This document shows positions 17,257 through 27,104 of a stretch of DNA of 64,000 nucleotides, in pieces. Origin of the DNA: Clostridia bacterium (lineage in GTDB: Bacteria; Bacillota; Clostridia; TANB77; UBA1234); NCBI GenBank assembly GCA_900765095.1, contig CAAFRB010000054.1, positions 1 through 64,000 of the forward strand, read 5' to 3'. The notes beneath the pieces were generated by a model. That model worked only from the letters and a program-made list of their open reading frames with translations, did no database searches and was not told the DNA's origin. How positions within the stretch are numbered: position 1 is the first letter of the stretch; every line of letters begins with the position of its first letter. The translations under genes were made by a program, and so were the position numbers.

Positions 17257-18666
17257 TTATTTTTCTTCTTTGATTGAAAATCTGGTAGATAAAATTCCAA
17301 GTGCTATAACAATCCAAAAAATCAATACTACTCTATAATTGTACCATGTATGATCAAACAAACTTTCAATCATAAAGCCTGAAACCCCAGAAATAAATCC
17401 CATAGTTACCACATTTTTATTTTTGAATACACTAATTATTGTTTCTTTATAGAAATTATACATAACGCCTGCAAATATTATTAAACCTACAATTCCGTAT
17501 TCTACAACTATTTGAAGAAATAAATTGTGAGAATGTGGTGTAGTAACATTATTATATGAATATATTGGATATACCGTATTAAAACTAGTAATACCCATAC
17601 CTATTCCAGAAAACCAGTAATCTTTAAGCATTGCAAGAGTTCCAAGCCATATATATACTCTGTATGATGTTGAAGAATCTCCCATGTTTCCTATACTCAT
17701 GAATCTATTTATTATTGTTTCTGGTAATACAAAAGGCATAGCCATTAAGGCTAATATTCCGAGAATTATAAACCTTCTATCTATCATTACCGCTAATAGT
17801 GCAATTGCAAACATCGCACCAAGCCAGCATCCTCTAGAAAATGTTAATACCATGGCAAGCATTGTTATTCCTAATGCTGCTAGTAACATTAATTTTTTAG
17901 CAATTCCTTTTTCTTCCCACATAAGTGAAATAATTATTGGAATAGCAAGTATTAAATATTCACCGTATACATTTGGATTTTCAAAAGTAGAGTATACTCT
18001 CATCTTTATGTCTTCAAACATGTCTGTATCAAGCCATGCTTGTGAATATAAATCACCATATTTATATTGATATAATCCATAAACAGCTGTCAAAACAGCA
18101 GCAATTATAAATAAATATAAAATAAACTTGAATTGTTTTTTGTTCTCAATAGTATTTATAACAACGAAGTATGAAAGTATAAATGCTCCCATCAATAATG
18201 CAATATTTCTGCTTTCTTCTAATGATATTGATGTCATTGCAGAAATTCCAACAACAAGCACGAATATTAATATCCACACGTTTGTCTTAAAATATTTCAA
18301 CTTAAAATCTTTAGTTATCGCTATTTTTAATATCAAAGATAACGCTGTGCAAATAAGCATCAAAAGCACTAACATTGTTGGTAAAAACGGTGCACAGAAT
18401 ATGGTTATAGAAAGCCAAATAATTGGCTTTGCAAATATACTATTTTCAAATGCTTTATCTAATTTAATTTTGTGTGCAATTTTTTGTAAGAAAGAAATAA
18501 ATTTCAGCAATAATTTTTGAAAAAAAGTGTTATTATATGTTGCTTCATTATCACTTTCTTTCATAAATGCTCTAACAATCATACTTTCAGAAAAAATCTT
18601 ATTTATCCAATTTGATATACATACTAATATTTTATAAACATAACTATCTTTTATTATATTATTCAT
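17257..18666 (-). CDS. O-antigen ligase / Wzy-like polymerase
   Basis: 469 residues with about ten to twelve membrane helices between residues 70 and 460 and a hydrophilic N-terminal 60 residues. The Wzy_C/O-ligase signature lies in the large outside loop (TTPHSHNLFLQIVVEYGIVG, about 375-395), with a nearby Arg in SFNTVYPIYS context. Such proteins polymerise or ligate lipid-linked glycans on the outer membrane face. It starts the glycan run upstream of two GT4 genes (gap 36 nt) and follows murJ by about 90 nt. Whether it acts as polymerase or ligase is open. Confidence 0.82.
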   Translation of the reverse strand: MNNIIKDSYVYKILVCISNWINKIFSESMIVRAFMKESDNEATYNNTFFQKLLLKFISFLQKIAHKIKLDKAFENSIFAKPIIWLSITIFCAPFLPTMLVLLMLICTALSLILKIAITKDFKLKYFKTNVWILIFVLVVGISAMTSISLEESRNIALLMGAFILSYFVVINTIENKKQFKFILYLFIIAAVLTAVYGLYQYKYGDLYSQAWLDTDMFEDIKMRVYSTFENPNVYGEYLILAIPIIISLMWEEKGIAKKLMLLAALGITMLAMVLTFSRGCWLGAMFAIALLAVMIDRRFIILGILALMAMPFVLPETIINRFMSIGNMGDSSTSYRVYIWLGTLAMLKDYWFSGIGMGITSFNTVYPIYSYNNVTTPHSHNLFLQIVVEYGIVGLIIFAGVMYNFYKETIISVFKNKNVVTMGFISGVSGFMIESLFDHTWYNYRVVLIFWIVIALGILSTRFSIKEEK

Positions 18667-18756
18667 GTTCTCTAATCTTTCTTTTATAATTATTATTCTT
18701 GAATTATTATATACACAATTTTCCTTTTATACAAGTTTATAAAAAGAAAATATATA

Positions 18757-20280
18757 CTATTTCTTTAACTTTATAATTTTTTTAAATTCATCTATTGTTT
18801 CAGATTTTAAAACTAGCATCGTTATAAAATATACAATCACACCTGATAGCGCTGAAACAGCTAAAGTGATTATTTGGTGTTTTATATTAATCTTTGCTAT
18901 TAAATATACCACTACGCCCATAATTAATGCTGAAACTATAGTTTTAGCACACTCTACAGTTGTTTTTTTATCTACTATGCCGTTCATCTTCTTATTTATA
19001 GCATATATCATGAGAATGGCTGTTATTATAGAAGTTATAGATGCAGCTAGAGGAAGCCCCAAATAGTCATTCACTTTTACTAAGCCTATACTTAATAGAA
19101 TATTCATAATTATTGCTAACGCACTGATTTTCATTGGTGTTTTCGAATCTTGCATAGCATAAAATGCTTTATTTAAAATTTCCATAAGTCCATATCCAAT
19201 CATGCCTATCGCATAATAAGTTAGTGCTCCACCAGTAAGGTACGTTGATGTGGCTGTGAATTCTCCTCTTTCGTATATTAGTTTTATTATGTCATTACTT
19301 AGCACGCCTATTCCAACAGACATAGGTATTATGAGAAATAGAGATATTTTAATAGACTTATTTAAAATTTCTACTATCATTGATTTATTATTATCAGCCG
19401 TAAGCTTTGACAATTCTGGGAATATTATATTTGAAAGTGTATATGAAAAAACGCCTACTATAATCAAATATAAATTGTATGAATATTCTAATGCAGATAC
19501 TGCTTGTCCATCTTGAAGTCCTGAAGCAAGTCTTATATTAACAATATTGTTAATCGGTTGTACCCATGTACTAATTAAGATCGGTGGTGCCAATTTTAAA
19601 ATCTTCTTTAATCCTTCATCTTTAAAGTCTATCGAAAATTTATACTTGAAGCCTTTTTTTATTACAGATGGTATTTGAACAAGTATTTGTGTTGCCCATC
19701 CTACAAGCATAGCTATTGCAACACCTTTTATCCCAAATTTATTATTGAATATCGCCAAATACAAAATAAGAATTCCATTTGCGACAACACTTATTATTGA
19801 CGGTATCCTAAATTCATCCATTGATTGTAAAAATCCAACCGAAACATAAGCAACCGCAGTAAAAATCATTATAGGGAACAATATCTTAATTAGCTGAACG
19901 GTTAATTCTAAAGTTTGTGACTCTAAATCTGGTGCTATTATCGAAACTATTTGTGGTGCAAAAATTATGCCTAATATTGTCAAAAGTAGCGACACTACTA
20001 TTATCACATTCAAAAAATTGTTTGCAAACTGAATTGCTCGCTTCTTACCATCTTTTTGCAGATATTCATTAAATATCGGTATAAATGTTGATGAAATTGC
20101 CGCTCCTAATGTCATATCTAACAACTGTAAAGGTATTCGTGAAGCCGTAAAAAATGCGGTTGCCTCAAAGCCCGTACCATAAAAATTTGCAAATACAATA
20201 TTTCTTACCAAGCCTAATACTTTTGCTAAAAATATAGCACTAAACATAAATGTAAATGTTTTTATAATTCCTTTTTTCAT
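18757..20280 (-). CDS. murJ: Lipid II flippase MurJ / MviN-family
   Basis: 507 residues, MOP superfamily, about 14 membrane helices. The start has KGIIKTFTFMF, LGLVRNIVFANFYGTG, followed by FFTASRIP and the AFYAMQDSKTPMKIS region typical of MurJ/MviN. It moves lipid-linked peptidoglycan precursor, or a lipid-linked glycan repeat, across the membrane. An upstream TTG at 20292 is in frame, but the ATG at 20280 sits 6 nt from GGAG and is preferred. Because it sits with glycan genes, a Wzx-like substrate is an alternative. Confidence 0.88.
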   Translation of the reverse strand: MKKGIIKTFTFMFSAIFLAKVLGLVRNIVFANFYGTGFEATAFFTASRIPLQLLDMTLGAAISSTFIPIFNEYLQKDGKKRAIQFANNFLNVIIVVSLLLTILGIIFAPQIVSIIAPDLESQTLELTVQLIKILFPIMIFTAVAYVSVGFLQSMDEFRIPSIISVVANGILILYLAIFNNKFGIKGVAIAMLVGWATQILVQIPSVIKKGFKYKFSIDFKDEGLKKILKLAPPILISTWVQPINNIVNIRLASGLQDGQAVSALEYSYNLYLIIVGVFSYTLSNIIFPELSKLTADNNKSMIVEILNKSIKISLFLIIPMSVGIGVLSNDIIKLIYERGEFTATSTYLTGGALTYYAIGMIGYGLMEILNKAFYAMQDSKTPMKISALAIIMNILLSIGLVKVNDYLGLPLAASITSIITAILMIYAINKKMNGIVDKKTTVECAKTIVSALIMGVVVYLIAKINIKHQIITLAVSALSGVIVYFITMLVLKSETIDEFKKIIKLKK

Positions 20281-20330
20281 CCGTTTCTCCAATCTTATAT
20301 GTATTATGTTAAAATAAACAGACTATTCCT

Positions 20331-20594
20331 CTATATAGTTAGATGAAGTAATAACTTTAAAACAACAATCAAAAATACACCAGGAACTCCTAATACCCCA
20401 ATACAGGCACCTGTAATGATATTTAGATTAATGTTCATTCCCATAATATTAAGCAATGCATAAATGCTTCCGCCCAATATAATATTAATTAGCGCAACTA
20501 AAGTCATACTTTTATTTTCAGACAGAGATTTTATCAATGAAATTCCACCTAAAATTCCAAGCACTCCATAAGTTAATGAATTAGAAAAAAGCAT
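20331..20594 (-). CDS. bofA: BofA-family pro-sigma-K processing inhibitor
   Basis: 87 residues, three hydrophobic segments. The C-terminal family signature is present (TGACIGVLGVPGVFLIVVLK, about 62-81). BofA sits in the outer forespore membrane with SpoIVFA and blocks the SpoIVFB protease that activates sigma-K. The partners are in this window at 26.5-27.9 kb. The start has AAGGAGG about 10 nt upstream. A short membrane protein, so moderate certainty, but the Gly-Val-Pro-Gly block is distinctive. Confidence 0.8.
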   Translation of the reverse strand: MLFSNSLTYGVLGILGGISLIKSLSENKSMTLVALINIILGGSIYALLNIMGMNINLNIITGACIGVLGVPGVFLIVVLKLLLHLTI

Positions 20595-20684
20595 ATTAGC
20601 ACAAACCTCCTTATTTACTATACATTTACTATCATTCGATACTTTAATATTATTCTATGTTTGTACTAATTATGCTTTTTAAAT

Positions 20685-21968
<1,284 letters not shown>

Positions 21969-22017
21969 CTAATTTTTTCGGTTCATATTTTATCATACTT
22001 TTCCAATATTTTCAACA

Positions 22018-22063
22018 CGAAAAAGGACGTAGATGGTAAAATGAGAAATTACCGTCTACGTCC
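22018..22063 (-). terminator. Terminator of the ncRNA gene
   Basis: Stem GGACGTAGACGGTAA (22063-22049) with TTACCATCTACGTCC (22039-22025), one G-T wobble, 9-nt loop, then TTTTT on the minus strand. Confidence 0.85.
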
Positions 22064-22285
22064 ATGAGGGATTGGAGAAATGAAAAATCATCGCTCCTTA
22101 CGACAAGCAAGCTGGTTCGGGTAATACCAACTACTGTCGATTTTCAAGCCTACCTGCAAATGTAGGGTGCAAGATGCATAATAAACGATATCCTCTCTCC
22201 CTCCAAAGAGTTATCTAGAGCACTTGCTGATTGTTAATATCATAGTAATTAACCATGAAGAATAAATGTTTGTCTCATCAACACA
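22020..22285 (-). ncRNA. Unassigned structured RNA gene between rpmA and obgE
   Basis: About 265 nt with its own sigma-A promoter and a 15-bp terminator stem (22025-22063) ending in five T. No good reading frame. Minus-strand RNA can fold GCAAGUGC with GCAUCUUGC, inside which GAUA/UAUC and CUCU/AGAG pair. It also folds CCUAC/GUAGG, and a long arm closing GAAAAUCG with CGAUGAUUUUUC that contains GUUGGU/ACCAGC. The loop UUGGAGGGA is complementary to CUCCAA and UCCCUC near the 3' end, a likely pseudoknot. I could not match it to tmRNA, RNase P, SRP or 6S consensus. Confidence 0.65.
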
Positions 22286-22291
22286 AGACAT

Positions 22292-22320
22292 ATTTTACAA
22301 CATTTTTCATAGTTTGTCAA
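22292..22320 (-). promoter_or_regulatory. Sigma-A promoter of the ncRNA gene
   Basis: Minus-strand -35 TTGACA (22320-22315), 17-nt spacer, -10 TAAAAT (22297-22292). It lies just after the rpmA terminator. Confidence 0.8.
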
Positions 22321-22351
22321 CATAATTCTGAATTTTCTTTAAAAGGTTAAC

Positions 22352-22378
22352 AAAAAGGCGGTCAATGACCGCCTTTTT
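22352..22378. terminator. Terminator of rplU-rpmA (bidirectional sequence)
   Basis: AAAAAGGCGGTC-AAT-GACCGCCTTTTT, a GC-rich stem with A and T flanks usable on either strand. It closes the ribosomal pair before the ncRNA promoter. Confidence 0.9.
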
Positions 22379-22384
22379 AATGAA

Positions 22385-22648
22385 CTATTTACTTTCTTCA
22401 GTAACGATACTAACTTGCTTTTTATCTTTACCTTTTCTTTCAAATTTAACTATACCATCTGCTTTAGCGTATAGAGTATCATCACTACCGATTCCTACGT
22501 TTGTACCAGGATGTATTTTTGTTCCTCTTTGTCTAACTAGAATGTTTCCAGCTAAAACAAATTGGCCATCGGCTCTTTTGGCACCAAGTCTTTTTGACTC
22601 ACTATCACGTCCGTTTTTGGTACTACCCATACCTTTTTTATGTGCCAT
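22385..22648 (-). CDS. rpmA: Ribosomal protein bL27 without N-terminal extension
   Basis: 87 residues. Begins [16 protein letters not shown] and continues with [14 protein letters not shown] and [11 protein letters not shown], all hallmark L27 motifs. The N-terminus reaches the peptidyl-transferase centre. Many Firmicutes make L27 with a short leader that the Prp protease removes; here no such leader exists and no prp gene lies between rplU and rpmA (80 nt gap). A GTG at 22657 is in frame, but the ATG at 22648 is 8 nt from AAAGGAG and is preferred. Confidence 0.96.
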   Translation of the reverse strand: MAHKKGMGSTKNGRDSESKRLGAKRADGQFVLAGNILVRQRGTKIHPGTNVGIGSDDTLYAKADGIVKFERKGKDKKQVSIVTEESK

Positions 22649-22727
22649 TTTATTCACTCCTTTCGAAATTTAATTCTATTAGCATTCCATCAAAATCCTA
22701 ATTATTATAAACTACTAAATAATCTAA

Positions 22728-23084
22728 TTATTCAGCAACTTCTTCTGCTGTAGCAGATTTTTTAGTACTTGCTCTTTGACTGATTTTTTCAATCTTAACA
22801 ACTGTATATGGTTGTCTATGACCTTGTTTCTTTCTCTCGTTCTTTTTAGCTTTGTATTTAAAAACAACGATCTTTTCACCTTTACCATGTTTTACAACAG
22901 TAGCTTCTACTTTGGCGTTCTTTACAGTTGGTGTTCCAACTTTTACTTTTGTTCCATCTGATATTAAAAGAACTTGATCAAAAGTAACTTTCTCACCTTC
23001 GTTTGCTTCCAATTTCTCTAAGAAAATTTCTTCACCTTCTGCTACTTTGTATTGTTTACCACATGCTTCGATTATAGCGTACAT
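22728..23084 (-). CDS. rplU: Ribosomal protein bL21
   Basis: 118 residues. Core motifs are [14 protein letters not shown] at the start, [14 protein letters not shown] in the middle and [20 protein letters not shown] near the end. A short Ala/Glu tail (about 105-118) is an extension. AAGGAGG lies 7 nt before the ATG. First gene of the rplU-rpmA unit, behind its own promoter and leader. Confidence 0.97.
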   Translation of the reverse strand: MYAIIEACGKQYKVAEGEEIFLEKLEANEGEKVTFDQVLLISDGTKVKVGTPTVKNAKVEATVVKHGKGEKIVVFKYKAKKNERKKQGHRQPYTVVKIEKISQRASTKKSATAEEVAE

Positions 23085-23089
23085 CTAAA

Positions 23090-23175
23090 GCACCTCCTTC
23101 ATATAAAACTCGCTAATCTCTTCATTTAGGTAGCTAGTAACTAGCTTTTATTACCTTAATTAGGCGGATTACACG
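23090..23175 (-). ncRNA. Probable L21 leader
   Basis: The 5' leader of rplU (about 85 nt) has hairpin-forming repeats GCTAGTTACTAGC and GGTAATAA/TTAGGTAGC-type arms. Position and size fit the L21 autoregulatory leader of Firmicutes. I infer this from context; no consensus alignment was possible. Confidence 0.5.
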
Positions 23176-23181
23176 AAACAT

Positions 23182-23210
23182 ATTATACTCTCACATTTCA
23201 TTATTGTCAA
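23182..23210 (-). promoter_or_regulatory. Sigma-A promoter of rplU-rpmA
   Basis: Consensus -35 TTGACA (23210-23205), 17-nt spacer, consensus -10 TATAAT (23187-23182) on the minus strand. Confidence 0.88.
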
Positions 23211-23307
23211 CAACTATTTTTTTACGTGAATATGTGTATATTCATATATCAAATTTAAAATGTAACTTTAAATTAATGTTTATTAAGTATAGTAGTAATT
23301 TTATTGT

Positions 23308-26300
23308 CTATCTAAACGCTAATACTGGTCTAAAGCCTATTATATTGTTTGTTGCACCGTTTACTGCATTAAAATTAAATAGTCCAGAGCTTGTACCTTC
23401 TGAATAGCTACCACCTCTAGTAACAAAAGGTAATGAACCATAAATAAAGTTGCTTGTATCCGCATTTATTCCATAGTTGCCAACATATCCATTAGATGTT
23501 TCGTACATTGCATTTCCATATACTCCATCATCAGTACCATTTTTTCTATAATTATTTACAGGCTGGTCTGTGCTTGTAGGATTATATATCTCTCTATTTG
23601 CAATTGTTGATTCATTTATTAAATCTTTTCCGTTTTGAATTAATATGTCATTTCCATTTCCTAAATATGTTGCAACGTACTCTGCAACACCACCTGCCAT
23701 GTCATAAACACCAGATACGTTTCCTGTTGTACTTGCGTATATTCCGCTTTTCCCGTCGCTATTATCTGTAGCGTTATAAGCATAAGTGCTAGCAAATTTT
23801 TCACTTGTACATGTGTAAGTGCTATCTTGTGTTGAACCACCAGCACCTGTTATTTTGTCTGACATTCTGTTACTAGATACTTCTCTACCATTTCTGCCAT
23901 ATATACTGTGTGTAAGATATGTAACTGCACCCCATTCACTATTTTTCATTAAATGTGAATACATTGTAGGTTGCATTTCTATTGAATATTTATATGCGTC
24001 AGATATTGTTAATCCTGTAAGACTTTTTACGCTTGGAACCGATTTAACTTGCTCTGATGTTCCTTCTGTTTCAAATGTAGCGTCACTTCTGCTTGCTTCA
24101 AATTTTGCAACCCATATTCCTGTAAGTTCACTACTCCATTTTCCTAATAAATTATTCGAAGTATTCGAAGATATTCTCTGAAAAGCTGGATGGACAATAT
24201 ATGTAACTGGTAATTCTTTTACTACAGTTACATTTGTAGTAGCATTTTTTTCTCTGTATTGTGTGCTGGAAGTTCCATTTAGGAATATTACCTCAATGTC
24301 TACATATTGTGACTTTACATTTTCAGGATCGGTTGCAACAGTTGTGCCATCGCTATTGTAATAGTTGATTCCTGCTGAATTTGTATTTTGGTAGTATCCC
24401 TTTACTTTAGTGTTTGATGAGTCTGTATAGTATGTTATCCTGTATGCAAACCTTGGTATCCATACCCAATAGCTTCCATCTGAAGTTTTTGCGTTTGCCC
24501 AGATGCTATTTCGAGAGTCCTTATTTTCTTCTGTTTCTGCATAATCATACCACGTAAGCTTTGTGCCAGAACTTGTTTTCCAAGTCGCTGTATCTATCTC
24601 AAATTCTTTTTGTTTTGAATCCCATGCTATTGCTTTCATTCCTGTAGCCATTGCTGGTTCATTTGGAACTATTTGCGTAGATTGAGTTTCGGATTCAATT
24701 TCAGAAGTATCTGACTCTTGGACATTTCCAACATGATCTGTTGCTCTCGTTTTTATTATGTATTTAGTTCCTTCTTCTAAAACGATATTATCTAAACTGC
24801 TCTTCCAAGTGAAGTTTTTCTCGCTTTCTTTTCTATAACCAAATTCAATTTTTGCAATTCCACTTCCTGTATCTTTTTGATTTGATGTAACTTTTAATCT
24901 ATTGTTATCTAATAAAGTTACAGTAGGAGCATCTTTTGTCGGCTTTGTCGTATCTACATATATACTATCCGAAACAACAGCATATTTTAACTGTCCATTT
25001 TCCTCTTGATTTGCTGTCACAAAAACGTATACATTTGCCCTTCCATTATCTACTCCAATATCATGCTCAGCAACACTTGTTTTAAATTCAATCCAATCTC
25101 CACGACCAGGTATATCATTAGGATCGTTTGTAATGTACATAGATTCAGCACCTTGCGCTTTAATTACTAGATTTACCTTTCTGCTACCAGTATACTCGTC
25201 ACCATTATTTATAATAACACTAGCGCCATTAAGAGGTTTTATAGCTGTGCCTATAAGATTATTGTCTATCAACATTTTTCTAGAAACGATAATCATTGTA
25301 GAATCACTCTTATCTGTTACACTTCCGTTACCTGCATAGTCTTCGACGTAAAGCACTATATTTTTTTCATCATCACCGTACATGACTCCATTATGCTGGA
25401 ACTGTGGATACTTATCATCAAGTTCTCTTACATCACCAGATGGGTCAGCTTCAATCTCGGCATACTTTTCCAAATATTCTTCATATTCTTTTTTGTATGT
25501 TGATACACTCCTTCCAAGACTTGCTGTACCAACTTTTTCGCCAGTGTAAGCTTCAGTATACGTCCAAGTTCCTACTGAAGAACTTGGTAAATCGCTTTTA
25601 TTTCCTTGAACATAAGTTTTTATATCATTCACACGTGAATTTGCAGATATTCCATAGTCTGCAATCTTGTACATAATGTCTTTTATTCCAGTTTCATCAT
25701 CACTTGCAATAATCTTTGAACCATTTAAGTAAATATAAGGTGGTATATCATCTATTTTTGAAACAACTATATTCACAACTTTTGCAAAACCATCTTTGTC
25801 CTGAACATAGATTGTGTATATACCGTTTTTCGTTATTTCTATAGGTTTTCCATATTCAAAGAAAGTTCCTAGGTTCTTAAAATCTTTTGCTTCTATTGGG
25901 CCTTGGTCATAGTACTTAAACACCCAACCTTCTACTGCCTCTTCATGATTTGGAATTGAAACCATAAGTTTACAAGAAGAAGTCCAAACTATCGAATTTC
26001 CAGTAACTCGTATCTCAAAAGAGTCGCTTCGACCATATACTTTATCTATTCCCAATATTTCTTTAGTCAACGTGTAATAGTCTACTCCGTTATATTTTAC
26101 AGGTTCTTTTACGTACACTTTAAGAGTACTCTCGTTCAGTATGTATCCACGATTGGTATCAGACAATTTCATTTTTCCCAATTTATCTAAATCGATTTCA
26201 TAATACTCTCCCAAGTCACCAGAATCCGCTTGTAGCAACATAGAGTCCGTCATATTGAATGTGACAGGCTGATCATTGTCATATCTTATTGGCAAAACCT

Positions 26301-26484
26301 TTTTTCTCGAATAATAGTCTTTAGAGTATGTTTCAACCTCTTGTAAATCGTTCATAAAATTTGCAATTTCTCTATCACCAGTTAAGTTTTTCACAGTTAA
26401 GATAGCAGTAGTTGTTAAAATAAGCATTACCGCTATTGTTATTACTAAAACATTTAACGAATATCCTTTTTCATTTGTTTTCAT
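23308..26484 (-). CDS. Large surface protein: pilin-like N-terminus, Ig-like region, formylglycine-enzyme-like C-terminus
   Basis: 1058 residues. Short leader (KTNEKG), then a helix (GYSLNVLVITIAVMLIL, about 9-30) like a prepilin signal but without Glu5. Several beta domains follow, with bacterial Ig/fibronectin-like pattern (about 150-590, IVVSKIDDIPPYI, DTTKPTKDAPTV). Residues about 630-1058 resemble the SUMF1/formylglycine-generating enzyme fold used in gut clostridia (WVWIPRFAYRITYY, YDMAGGVAEYVA, FVTRGGSYSEGT, final GFRPVLAFR). This fold is also the C-type-lectin scaffold of diversity-generating retroelement targets. The ATG at 26484 has GAGG 8 nt upstream. Likely displayed outside the cell; ligand unknown. 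Confidence 0.8.
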   Translation of the reverse strand: MKTNEKGYSLNVLVITIAVMLILTTTAILTVKNLTGDREIANFMNDLQEVETYSKDYYSRKKVLPIRYDNDQPVTFNMTDSMLLQADSGDLGEYYEIDLDKLGKMKLSDTNRGYILNESTLKVYVKEPVKYNGVDYYTLTKEILGIDKVYGRSDSFEIRVTGNSIVWTSSCKLMVSIPNHEEAVEGWVFKYYDQGPIEAKDFKNLGTFFEYGKPIEITKNGIYTIYVQDKDGFAKVVNIVVSKIDDIPPYIYLNGSKIIASDDETGIKDIMYKIADYGISANSRVNDIKTYVQGNKSDLPSSSVGTWTYTEAYTGEKVGTASLGRSVSTYKKEYEEYLEKYAEIEADPSGDVRELDDKYPQFQHNGVMYGDDEKNIVLYVEDYAGNGSVTDKSDSTMIIVSRKMLIDNNLIGTAIKPLNGASVIINNGDEYTGSRKVNLVIKAQGAESMYITNDPNDIPGRGDWIEFKTSVAEHDIGVDNGRANVYVFVTANQEENGQLKYAVVSDSIYVDTTKPTKDAPTVTLLDNNRLKVTSNQKDTGSGIAKIEFGYRKESEKNFTWKSSLDNIVLEEGTKYIIKTRATDHVGNVQESDTSEIESETQSTQIVPNEPAMATGMKAIAWDSKQKEFEIDTATWKTSSGTKLTWYDYAETEENKDSRNSIWANAKTSDGSYWVWIPRFAYRITYYTDSSNTKVKGYYQNTNSAGINYYNSDGTTVATDPENVKSQYVDIEVIFLNGTSSTQYREKNATTNVTVVKELPVTYIVHPAFQRISSNTSNNLLGKWSSELTGIWVAKFEASRSDATFETEGTSEQVKSVPSVKSLTGLTISDAYKYSIEMQPTMYSHLMKNSEWGAVTYLTHSIYGRNGREVSSNRMSDKITGAGGSTQDSTYTCTSEKFASTYAYNATDNSDGKSGIYASTTGNVSGVYDMAGGVAEYVATYLGNGNDILIQNGKDLINESTIANREIYNPTSTDQPVNNYRKNGTDDGVYGNAMYETSNGYVGNYGINADTSNFIYGSLPFVTRGGSYSEGTSSGLFNFNAVNGATNNIIGFRPVLAFR

Positions 26485-26512
26485 CCACTCCACCTCATAA
26501 TTAGTTTAAACT

Positions 26513-27104
26513 TTATTCATCATTTTGTAAATAGTTAATTATTCCATAAAATCGTTCTCTTTTTATCTCATCTTCTGCAATACAAAAGATATAAATCATG
26601 AGTATTACAGGATAATAGTTTTTTGAAAACGTTACCATAGCTAATGATAAAATCATTAATATGGTTAAAAATATTTTTGTTACTACTAAACTTATTTTTT
26701 TGCCTTTAAATTTTCCAAATATAATTCCGCAAAAAACACCTAACTATTCTACCGCCATCGAGTGGATATATCGGCACTAGGTTAAATAACGCAATAGCAA
26801 AATTCATTATCTTATATGTTTCATTCTTAAAAATATATGCAAATAAAAAGCTAGCAAGTGGTCCTGCTAGACTTATAATTAGTTCCCTAACTAATGAATT
26901 ATTTCTTTCATACTTTGCAGTTATGCCAATCGGCAATAAGTCAATCTCTTTCACATCGACTTTTAGTGTCAAGGCAATTAAAATATGCGATAACTCGTGC
27001 ATAATAACAAACAGATAAAAATATGCAAACGTTTCTATTTTTCCAATGGCAAACATATATGCACTCATCAAAATTAAATATATATGAATCTTTATACTCA
27101 TCAT
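26513..27104 (-). pseudogene. spoIVFB: SpoIVFB-like M50 metalloprotease, frameshifted
   Basis: Intramembrane protease that cuts pro-sigma-K in sporulation. The zinc site HELSH and the second motif NLVPIYPLDGG are intact. Translation then runs off frame after the run of six A at 26731-26736 (T6 in the gene) and stops at 26706. Removing one base restores a frame with CGIIFGKFKGKKISLVV and two more hydrophobic stretches to a stop at 26513, about 196 residues in all, a sensible length for a short SpoIVFB. The start overlaps the SpoIVFA-like gene by 4 nt. Either decay, sequencing error or, less likely, programmed frameshifting. Confidence 0.82.

Noticed and set aside
22080..22150. tRNA-like GGTTCGGG segment
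   Set aside because: No cloverleaf or acceptor stem forms around it; it is part of the larger structured RNA.
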